From Zeugodacus cucurbitae (lineage: Eukaryota > Arthropoda > Insecta > Diptera > Tephritidae): a stretch of 64,000 nucleotides of DNA. The notes under the pieces are model-generated. The model saw nothing but the letters and a program-made list of their open reading frames with translations. It did not search any database and was not told the origin of the DNA. Shown here piece after piece: positions 35,601-47,600 of the stretch; the first letter of the stretch is position 1, and the number at the start of each line of letters is the position of its first letter. The stretch is taken from assembly GCF_028554725.1 (NCBI RefSeq), contig NC_071667.1:53437501-53501500 (forward strand), written 5' to 3'. The position numbers and the translations under genes were made by a program.

Positions 35601-38600
35601 TTTTCAGCTTTAAATAGTTAATTTTAAATCCATAGACTCCTTACAAACATACATATGTGTATATAAACAAGTATGGAAGGGCTAAGTTCGGGTGTAACCG
35701 AACATTTTATACTCTCGCAATTTATATATTTAACTTTATTTATATTATATAAAATACAATTTGACCCACATATTCGTCATATGTATTGTATAAAGTCCAT
35801 TGAAAGTTGGAAACCCTAATATTAGGTTAGAAGTACCGAGGTCCTCATGTTCGATATATGAGGCCTTGACAACCTATGGTCCGATTTCGGTGATTTTTAG
35901 AATGGGGCTGCCACACTATAAACGTAGTATTTGTGCAAAATTCTGCATCGATATCTTTACTAGTGCTTACTTTAAATATTGTAAAGTAAACGATTCAGAT
36001 TGTCTACAAAACAACATATCATTGGGATTTAAGGAAACTATTACAAACCAAGTTTCATTGAAATCGGTCGAGTAGTTCCTGAGATATGGTTTTTGACCCA
36101 TAAGTGGGCGACGCCACGCCCATTTTCCATTTTGTAAAAAAATCTGAGTGCAGCTTTCATCTGCCATTTCTTATGTGAAATTTAGTGTTTCTGACGTTTT
36201 TCGTTAATGAGTTAACCCACTTTAAGTAGTTTTCAACATAACCTTTGTGTGGGAGGTGGGCGTGGTTACAATCCGATTTCCTCCATTTTTGGACTGTATA
36301 AGGTAGTACCTAAAAGAAACGACTCTAGTTTCCTTGATATACCTTTAGTAGTTTGCGAGATATGTACAAAAAAACTTAGTAGGGGGAGGGGCCACGCCCA
36401 CTTCCCCAAAAAAATTACATCCACATATGCCCCTTCCTAGTGCGATCCTTCATACCAAATTTTACTTCCATAGCTTTATTTATAGCTTAGTTATGGCACT
36501 TTAAGTGTTTTCGGTTTTCGCAATTTTGTGGGCGTGGCAGTGGTCTGATTACGCCTTGGTGCCAAGGAACACGTGTTCCAAGATGTTCATTAAGATATCT
36601 CAATTTTTACTCAAGTTACAGCTTGCACGGACGGACAGACAGACATCCGGATTTGAACTGACGATCATTTTGATATATATAACCCTATATCTAACTCATT
36701 AGTTTTAGGACTTACAACCAACCGTTATGTGGACAAAACTATAATACTCTCGTAGCAACATTGTTGCGAGAGTATAAAAATATAAAATTTTACCCATTTT
36801 ATTTGAATACCTGCACCAATCAATCACTACTCCGTTATCACTCACCTGTAGCGTAAACGCGAACCGAGTTGAAATAAATCCGAATTATTCGATTGCGAAT
36901 TCGGTAAAGGTGCAACGCGTACCATGCGAAAGAAGGCGTGATGCTCCACACAGCAACGCCACAAATGCTTGCAAGCGGTTTTGCGCGGCGTCTCAAAGCC
37001 ATAGGTGCTGAGCTCGTTCTGTGTGACGAGAAGAATAAAAATAGTTAAAAGAAAATTGTAAAATAAATATTTTTAACGAGAATCAAGGAATACATTTGAC
37101 TATATTTGTGTAGTTACATATGTATGTGAATTAATTAAATTAACGTAGTATGAAATATGAAATAATCTTATGATTAAATTAAATAATTTAAATAACAATG
37201 TATTACTAAACTTTCTAAGTATTTCGTTTATTGTGTTTTGAGAATGGAGAACGTATAGTATTTCTTCGAAGGATGGCTGTTAGCATACATTTGACACTTA
37301 TGTTAAGTAAACATGTAGGAATGTTTAAAATTAATGAAATTTGATTTTCGAAACTTGGCGCACTATTTCAAGTAGTTCATATCATTTCGCACCCTTCAGC
37401 GATGAGGCACATATATTTATTAGAGGGTACTTTAATAAAAAGAATTTGAGAATTTTGGAGAACAAACAATTCTTAAGATCTTTCTTCAGCCTTTGTTGAA
37501 GCTTGGTTTGGCTTGCATGACAAAGTCTACACATTCTGAAAATTTAAGAATAAACTATATAGTGAGTGCTATTGCTCATTGTTTAATGACTGTTTTTTCC
37601 GTACATCAATATCAATCACCTAAATCTTTTAAGGGATTTTTTTTTTTAAATAAATGGAAAGAGTCATTCAAAATCATTGGCGGATTCAGAACTCGTGCAT
37701 GCGGCTCAAGTATAAGTCCCGAAAAATATATAAACTCAAGCAAAATGCGCGAAAAGTATACTAGGAGGTTTAAGGGCGACAGGTGACACGATACCACTTG
37801 GACAGCTCCATTGTGATGCCAAAAGACTCCAGAGTAAGGATCGTTAAGAAGATCCTTATGGATCGCCGAAGCGCTTTGCAGGATTCGTAGTCTCATCGCA
37901 TACATGCTAATGAGTACTTCCACTAGTAGTCAGCCCACCTTTTGCATTTCACTGTGGGCTAAAATGATCTCGCAACTGAGCAAGTTCTGACTGTTCACCA
38001 GCTTTTACTGAGCTCGTAAGCGGTCCAAAAATCCAGCTCTATAAATCTGGAGGATAAACTCAAGAGGTCAAAAGGATAACAGCACCCCAGCCCATTTTCA
38101 GCATGGTGAAATAGGACGATGGGTGCTCTTCCTCGCGAGGTCATTCGCTTTGCAGTTCTTAGCAATTTTGCTGTGACCCGATACCCAAAAGAGACTGATA
38201 GTGAAATAGTTTGCCACTATCGATAATGTCTTTATACACTCCTTGACTAGCTTTGAGAACACATTCATCGAGTTCACCTCCCTGAAAGAGGCTACGCTTC
38301 GGAGCAGGTTATCTACCGCTACCGTAATTGCAGACACCGCCGTATGAAAGACACTACGGTGGTCTGATATCTGAAACTAAATTTAATGGAAAGCTCTTTA
38401 CAGAAAATATCTTGCCCTCCCTAAAGTCTTTTAGCAAATATTTATTATAATTATTCAGTAACACCAATTACTCTGTAGTTTGTTGTTTAAATTTAAATAT
38501 CATCATTTTCCTAAAAAAAAAAACGAGTCAATATCAGTCGGTTTTTTACTAAGTAGCATGATCTCAGAGAATATTTAATTCGTATTACGACGAAGTTAAG

Positions 38601-41600
38601 AAATATTCACCGGATAAGGCCTCAACCAGTTCGAACGAGACAGCGGACTTAAATTGTCACACTCACAAAGTATTACCTAATTGCGTTTTATGGGTAGTGG
38701 TTAAGCAGTCTCTCCACCTCTACCTAGTTTTTGTGGATCTGTCAAGAGTGTTGAAATATATATCCAAACTCGCAAGCTAAAATTCCAATTATATCACCTA
38801 CATTCGAGCACCAAAAATATTAACCGTCAGCGGTCGTGCTATCCATATATGTAAAGTTGAAAGTGTTAATATATAGCATTAATAACGGAGTACTTACTGC
38901 ACTAGCAACTTTCAAGCACTTCACACCATTCACATGAATACTTTAACTCAATAAATTCAAAATATTCAAATGCGCTAGAATATATGTGTGTGTGTATGTG
39001 GAATGCATTACTGCCTTTGTGCCGTCAGACAGGCAAGCTTTCATGCAACTTTTTTCTACAGCAATTCAAAATAAATGCCTTTGCCAACAAGAAATCCCAT
39101 TCAACAAATATTTCACAAGTGCGTTTTGCATATAAGAAAGCGACAAAGTCAAGCGCGACCACAAATACTTAGCTACTCTCTGCGGTTGTATGGGTATGTA
39201 TGTGTGCCGCACGCAGCCTTCGAACTGTGTGTACGCACCTTCGGTGTAAACAGTGTGCGCACTTAAGGCTTTTCAGCGCATTATGTTGAGCGTAAAATGC
39301 CTTGACACTTTGGCAAAGACGGCGACGCATTTAATATGGGTCTTTATACAGTATGCGTCTGTTTGTTGGTGTGTGCGTATAGATATGTATGTAAATAATG
39401 CTGGTTCTCTTGAAGGAAAAATAAGTTTTCCAAAGAAAGCGCTTCAAACAGCGCTGAGTGTCGTAAAGAAATTGAATTTATAAGTGGAACTACTTTAAAT
39501 GTTGAGTGTCTGTATGTATATGTATATGTAAGTATGTTTGTGTGTGTGTTATTGCATGCAAATAGTAGTTATGAATAGTGTGCTAACACCACCACTATGG
39601 CATATTTACATTTTTATCGCTTATCCGCAGCATGAAATAGCGTCCTTTGTAGTAAACTTTGGCAATACGCGGCCAATAGTAATGAGCCACTGTCGTCTTG
39701 TTGCGCAGCACCACAATGCCACTCGGCGTCAGACCCAGAAAGTACTCGACACTGTCCTCGCCCTGTGGAAAGAGAAACAGAAAGAAGAAGCAAGAAAATG
39801 AGCATAAGTAGTTGTATAATAAGATAGCACAAAATAAGTGTAAGAATTGACAATGCAAGAACAACAACAACAACTGCAGTACACTTGAAGAGCGAAAATA
39901 CTGTAGTACAACAAAAACAAGAATAAATTACAAAAATAATAATAAAAAAATTGCGTTCAATACAAATGAGCGCATCCTGTAAAATATGTAAAGAAAAAGA
40001 ACAAAAACAACAACAACAGCAAACAAAAAGCTCAAGGCTTCGTTGTAAAGTTTTTGACGCCGTCACCGTGCAAGCGTGCCAAGTTTCGTAAAGAGGTTAT
40101 TAAAATTCAATAAAGTTATTAGCCATGTCGTGCACGCTTCGTCTACGTCAGCTTCCTCTACTTGCTACAGGCTATTAGCCGTGCGACAAGTGTGCTGGAG
40201 AAGGAGGTGTGCGCTGCTTACAGCCTGATGACGGTCATTATCAGTAGATTTTACGTCAAAGTTTTTCTGCTTTCTCCTCACTGGGACTTTATACATAATT
40301 CTCTTTTCAGGTTGCCGCTTTGTTGTGCAGTTTGACCTTTCGGCAGCTCGAAATGAGTGTCACACAGCCACTCGAATATCTCAACTGCCAAGTAGTTACG
40401 GGTGCCGGTGATAATTTCACGTGAATTTACTTCGAAATTCTTTTTGACACTTTCTGTTTTTTGGAGACGGGTTTTTTCTTGCTCAAGTTTTGTAAATGTG
40501 TTGTACGGATACTTTTTTACGGTACTTTGTATTTGGGGCAGAACTTATTTTTTTTAATTTGTTCACTTGACCAGTAAAAGACTTGTTGAAAAGTTCAAAA
40601 TGCTTCCATGAAAATAATTTGCCGAAATTTTCTTCTGCTACTCTCCTATTTGTGAGATTATTGTCTGCGAATGGTGATATTATCTACATACAAAGAGATA
40701 ACACTAGATTTTGGCATGAGTAAAAGGTAAATACTTGACCCGCCATAGGTGTTATGAAATTTCAACTCTTTACTAAATCACTTTACCAAAGTTGTTTCGT
40801 TCTATGATCTCCTAACTTTAATTGTGAAATGTCTCATCGTGATTTAAACTTAGATAAATATTTTAAAAATGATTTAAATATAATACTATAATAATAAGTA
40901 TGTTATATATCTTCGACAGGGAAATCTTGCCATACTACCATCTAACCCATACTCGAGAAATAAAACTTTCAAAGCTAGTAAAGGGTGATTTTTTAAGAGC
41001 TTGATAACTTTTTAAAAAAAAAAAACGCATAAAATTTGCAAAATCTCATCGGTTCTTTATTTGAAACGTTAGATTGGTTCATGACATTTACTTTTTGAAG
41101 ATAATTTCATTTAAATGTTGACCGCGGCTGCGTCTTAGGTGGTCCATTCGGAAAGTCCAATTTTGGGCAACTTTTTCGAGCATTTCGGCCGGAATAGCCC
41201 GAATTTCTTCGGAAATGTTGTCTTCCAAAGCTGGAATAGTTGCTGGCTTATTTCTGTAGACTTTAGACTTGACGTAGCCCCACAAAAAATAGTCTAAAGG
41301 CGTTAAATCGCATGATCTTGGTGGCCAACTTACGGGTCCATTTCTTGAGATGAATTGTTCTCCGAAGTTTTCCCTCAAAATGGCCATAGAATCGCGAGCT
41401 GTGTGGCATTTAGCGCCATCTTGTTGAAACCACATGTCAACCAAGTTCAGTTCTTCCATTTTTGGCAACAAAAAGTTTGTTAGCATCGAACGGTAGCGAT
41501 CGCCATTCACCGTAACGTTGCGTCCAACAGCATCTTTGAAAAAATACGGTCCAATGATTCCACCAGCGTACAAACCACACCAAACAGTGCATTTTTCGGG

Positions 41601-44600
41601 ATGCATGGGCAGTTATTGAACGGCTTCTGGTTGCTCTTCACCCCAAATGCGGCAATTTTGCTTATTTACGTAGCCATTCAACCAGAAATGAGCCTCATCG
41701 CTGAACAAAATTTGTCGATAAAAAAGCGGATTTTCTGCCAACTTTTCTAGGGCCCATTCACTGAAAATTCGACGTTGTGGCAGATCGTTCGGCTTCAGTT
41801 CTTGCACGAGCTGTATTTTATACGGTTTTACACCAAGATCTTTGCGTAAAATCTTCCATGTGGTCGAATAACACAAACCCAATTGCTGCGAACGGCGACG
41901 AATCGACATTTCACGGTCTTCAGCCACACTCTCAGAAACAGACGCAATATTCTCTTCTGTACGCACTGTACGCATTCGTGTGGTTGGTTTAATGTCCAAT
42001 AAAGTAAACTGAGTGCGAAACTTGGTCACAATCGCATTAATTGTTTGCTCACTTGGTCGATTATGTAGACCATAAATCGGACGTAAAGCGCGAAACACAT
42101 TTCGAACCGAACACTGATTTTGGTAATAAAATTCAATGATTTGCAAGCGTTGCTCGTTAGTAAGTCTATTCATGATGAAATGTCAAAGCATACTGAGCAT
42201 CTTTCTCTTTGACACCATGTCTGAAATCCCACGTGATCTGTCAAATACTAATGCATGAAAATCCTAACCTCAAAAAAATCACCCGTTATAAGCCAATAAT
42301 GCGAAGTAAATTAAGCACTAGTATTTATATTTTTGTAGAGAGATATTTGATTTTGTTTATTGGCTCCATCATTCGAGTTATTTTATTGTAATAGATCCCA
42401 GGGCTAATATCAAGAATCAGAAGATATATTATTATACTACTCACTAAATAATGAAAATCATAAGATATATCCCTTAAAATTTGGCAACAAGGGAAGAGTA
42501 TTATCATATGTGGTGATTACTACTTAAATATGTATATGTTTAAGAACAAGACATTTCTAACGAACAAGGGTCTGAATGTATCAGTATTTGTCGGAATATT
42601 ATACTGACTTTATTGATTACTATTGTCCTCTTACGAGCACAATCCAATCCTATCTCATTGAATACCAATAAAAACAGCTCTAAAGAGAAACTCTTTCCAT
42701 GTGCAACAGTGTGATTCCCGGACGGATGAACATAAGTTTGCGAAAACCTAATGATAACCATCTTAAAGACTCTAGACTAAGTAACTATACAGTTGAATAT
42801 AGCATCATACTTGTTGCAAGTATAGTTCTCAAAGTTCTCTTGGTAAAGGGCTGCTGACATACTGAAGTCTGTAGAAGACAGCGTCGCACCGTGTTAAGTT
42901 ATAATTAACCGTGGTTGTACACTTTTGAAAGACGCATAGATTTTTAAGGAAATCAAGTTCTACATTTTATTTTTGAAATTATGGAAACATTTATCTGGCA
43001 ATCGTAGGGGGTCATTGTCACCAATGTAATGAACTTCCAATTCGAACAAATCTTTCCTAACCCATACACCGTCTACGAAGGTTCCTTTTTTTGCTCAAAG
43101 TGTTTCCTCTCCCAAAACCACTTAAGGGCAACTCTGAACTGTCACCTTAACAATTCACCGCTCATAAACCATATAGTCACGTGGTTGCTACGAGTTAATA
43201 AATTGGCATTTGAGATATTTATTTAAGTTAAAAGAAGATTATGGATGCCATAAAAATTTCATTCGCTTTTTTATTAAAACACTAAAATAATAAAAGTCGA
43301 TGGCAATATAGCGATAACGGCATGCTAATACCGGAAGAAGAGGGGAAGGAACTGAAGTAGAAAACTAACAGTGTGACAACAGTAGGAAAGGCAGAGAGGA
43401 TACGGGGCGTGCCAATTAGGGTGAAAAATCCATACAATGTTGGCCGAACATTTTGGAGTTCGAAACGCTGTGGTGAAATGTGACAAGCCAGGCGCAGCGC
43501 TTTCGGCTATAACTCGCTTGTAGAGTCACCGAAGCAACCAATAAAAATGCCAAACGAACACACACATTGTTTGCATTTATTCCAGTGGCAGTATGGTTTT
43601 ATTCGCCAGCAAACAGGCGCACGACCGTCTGAAGGTGATTTATTTCGTCGTGATATCAAAAATACCATAAAAAATGTAAATGAAGCGAAAATTTACGCAG
43701 CAACATAAAAACGAAAACTAAAAGGACAATGTATGTAAGACGTATAGTGGGTAGCAGACGCATGCAAACATTGTTGCTGTTCGTTTGACTCACTTGCTGC
43801 CAGTTAACTGTATAATGACCCGAAAATGAAATTGGCGTGGTAGCGGCGCGCAAGGATAATAAAATAAAGGAAGGAAACAAGCCGAATTGGTCAGCGCAAA
43901 GTCAGGCGACGACCGGCTACGATGGCGACAATGAGTGCCAAAATAGTGACAAATGACTGAGTGTCGAAATGAATGAATGAACGAATGGCTGAATGTATAA
44001 TTTAATGGCCAGCCATATGGCGGCTGAAGGCGGCTTTAACTTATCGCGGAGTTAAAGCGTGAGTGGTATGGAAGAAATTAAGTAATGTGGGTGTCGCCTT
44101 GTTTTATTATGTGATATTTATGTTTCAGCTACTGTTAGTGATAAGAATGTGCTGTGAAATTAAAGTATTTGGTGAATTGTGGTGGGTGGACTACCGTTCG
44201 TCGGTTCCAGTCCAGAAGAGACATATTTTTTATATATAATTCTTTTTTCAAATCTATTTGTAGTACATTTTTCTTCAAAGTCTTCCGAAGCAAATAGAGC
44301 TTTCAAGAAAATTTGGCAGTGCGCCAAAATGTAGGCAACATCTTCGTTAGCTCTTGATTCTTCGTTAGAATTGGACTTATGTATCTTTATTTCTTGAATA
44401 CCGATATTTAAAAATGCTAAAAATAGGTTTTATGTCTACCCTTTAAAAGCTCTTCATGGGTGAGCTTTAATTCTAAATACCAATAGATTTATTTTATTTA
44501 TTTGTCCTAAAACGTATTTGCCTTTGTAGCACCAACCATAGTCGTTTCCCTTTTTTTGCACCTCAATTTTCCTTTGCGCTTTGATCTCCATAGATAATCA

Positions 44601-47600
44601 ATAACATAAAACATCAAACTGCAACATCAAAGCAACATTTTCCTAAACCCGCTTATTAAGCGATTTCAGCTTGTTGTTTTTTCGCTCTTCTATTCAATTA
44701 GCATTTGTATTCACTTACCAACACCGGATGCAAATCGACGCCGTACATATCGTGCCATTTAACTTTGTCCAAATAATTTAGCTCCGCTGTCGCCGGTGAC
44801 ATGCCCATTAATTGCTGATGAAGTTCGGCGACACGTGTTTCCAGTTCGCTGCTCTGATTCGGCAGTAAACGAAACTCGGACACATAGCCTTTGGAGTGAC
44901 GACGCTGATCGTAATCCCCCAATTCGGCTGCAATGAAATGAGAAGCGAAATTAAATGGTTTGTTAACAGTTGCAAGGAAGGATTAATAGATTCGTGGAAT
45001 ATACATGTGTGTCAAAGAGTATAAGTTTAGTTGACAATTATAAACTCCACTTTAAGCAATTTAAATCATATTTTTTATTATTTTTTTTTTTTTCATAATC
45101 AGAATTCAGTTGACTAAAAATGTAAATTATTTAATGATTATATAGACATATATATATATATATATATACATATATATAATTTCATTTAACTCCTATTGGC
45201 GTGTTGGCCAAATACATATATACTCTATCCGTGTGACTACAGATACCCATAATCTGTTAAATGAAGCTGATAATAATAGCAACTCAGGCGGCTCAATGAT
45301 GTAACTGTCTAAGCTGAGCTGAAAATGTGAAACAGTGTCTGACTGACTCCTTGGCTATTTGTTGTTGCTGGCCCACTGATTGCCTCTTTGCGCCTCATTA
45401 AGTGATTTTAATAAAATACAATAAATTTCTCAACTCAATTGCCGTTTATAAATATTTCGCGTAATGAGCGTGAAAAAATTTAATGCCCAACGAGGATGCT
45501 GGGTGCCTATAGAGAATATTAGATCTTCATACAATTTTATGTAGAATTATAATATTGACAAAAAAATGAGTATGAGTTCCCGAGTTGAGATTCTTGAAGA
45601 TGACATTTTGATATTTCCTTTGATTTGTATTTTATTTTTAATTTTGCTATAAATAATTGAAAATCGTTCGAGACAGTGATTAGACAGATATTGTAAAAAC
45701 GTTTTGTACTAAAAACTGAATATTCTCACTTCGATTCATTACTACATTTTGTTCTATGTCCGATATAACAATTACTTTATTATCATTTTAAAAAAGGTAT
45801 GCGAGCTAGATAATGTCTAGGCTAGAGCTCTTGGTATTCGACTAACCGAATTAACCGGATAGGGCATTATTCGAATAATAATATTCGGTTTGCAGTATCC
45901 GGATAGTCGTAAGTTGTCGACTGTTCGATTAACCGTTCATTGTCAACTATTCGAATAGTGGAAGTTCATTAAATTTCTATTCGTATCGAAAAAAGTGAAA
46001 CTCACGAAAAATTCCCACAATTGACATTTTCACAAATAAAAACGAACCAACAGCAAAGGCTGCTAGGATTTCAAACAGTTTTCATTTATTCAAATATTCG
46101 CATCGAAGCTACTATTCGAATAGTCACAGCAGAACGACTATTCGAATAGTATTAATCGGATAATATTCATACGAACGGTTACAAACGGGATATTCGAACA
46201 ATCGGTGTTCGGGTTATTCGAATAATTTTAAGAGCCCTAGTCTAGGTCAATTTCATCTATATTGGTGCTAGGCAAAAGTCGAGAATATATCTCAAGGAAT
46301 GCTTTTTAAGATTTGGGAGCACACTAAAGCCAGATATATCTTACATATCAGCCGATATATACCGAATAAAGTCCACCGGAAGTTAGAAAATCTTCATATT
46401 AAGTATACGTATATGGAGGCATAGTCCAGCGTATAAAAAGACAGCGGCTACGCTGGCTAGGTCATGTTGTTCGAATGGACGAAAGCGCCCCAGCTCCGAA
46501 AGTTTTCGATGCCGTACCCGCTGGTGGAAGCCGAGGAAGAGGGAGACCTCCACGCCGATGGAAGGACCTGTCTTCACTTGGTATTACCAATTGGCGCCAA
46601 ACTGCCAAAAGGAGAGATGCGTGGCGAAGAAGTTCTGAGGACTTCATGTTCTTCTGGGAAGTTGTGAACCCATTTTGTCAAATTTTAAACAAGAATATAC
46701 CAGAGACCAAAAAATTTAATGGAAGTATCATAATTCTACCAAATTCGAAAAAGTATTTAATTTATTTATTTAGTAGTAAGAAAAAATAAGATTTTTGAAA
46801 AGTGGTTTCTCAAACTCAATAGAGATGGGGGACAATAGTTGATTTAACAAAATTTCTTTGGCTTCTAATATTTATTTCCTATTCGCTATACTTACATTGC
46901 ACAACGAATGCACCCAACTCTGCAGCCAACTCGAATGCGACCGGTAATCTGCCTTGTAAGACATCTTGTTTCACTTGTAGAAACAGTTGATACCTGAAAG
47001 CGAGAAAAATTATTATTTTCAATTAAAGAAGAGAACAACAAACTTAAATGCATATATAAATTATAAAAATAATAAATGTAAATAAAGCTACTTATTTGAA
47101 GCTGAAGTCTTTAATTATATTAACCAGTCCGTTCTTTATATATAAATAAATTATTAAATCATTTGTTTCAATAAATCATTTCACGCTTTAAAATAATTGC
47201 TGTTTTCTGAAAATTAAATTATTAGCGTTTAACTGAAGTCCCGACCTTAAACGGCTTGCATAAATCGCACCAAACTGCCTATCAGCGAATGAAAATGCAA
47301 CGGCTGAGTGCACACAAGTGCAAAGCCTGCTCTGTGTGTGTGTGAGTTGTGTTGCATTTTAGGCATATTGTTTTTGTTATATTTGCATGCCGCACAATTA
47401 AAGTGCAGTGCCAACACTCGAAGGCTTCAACGCTGCATAACGGTATAATCGCAGCGCATAATCAATTCGCCATCCAGCCAAATGGCAATAAACGTTAATA
47501 GGCCTAAAACAAAGCACACCAATACACACACATGCATGAGGAAAGCGCATTAACACATACACATATATACAGAGAAGATTTATTCATCCGCAATATTATT

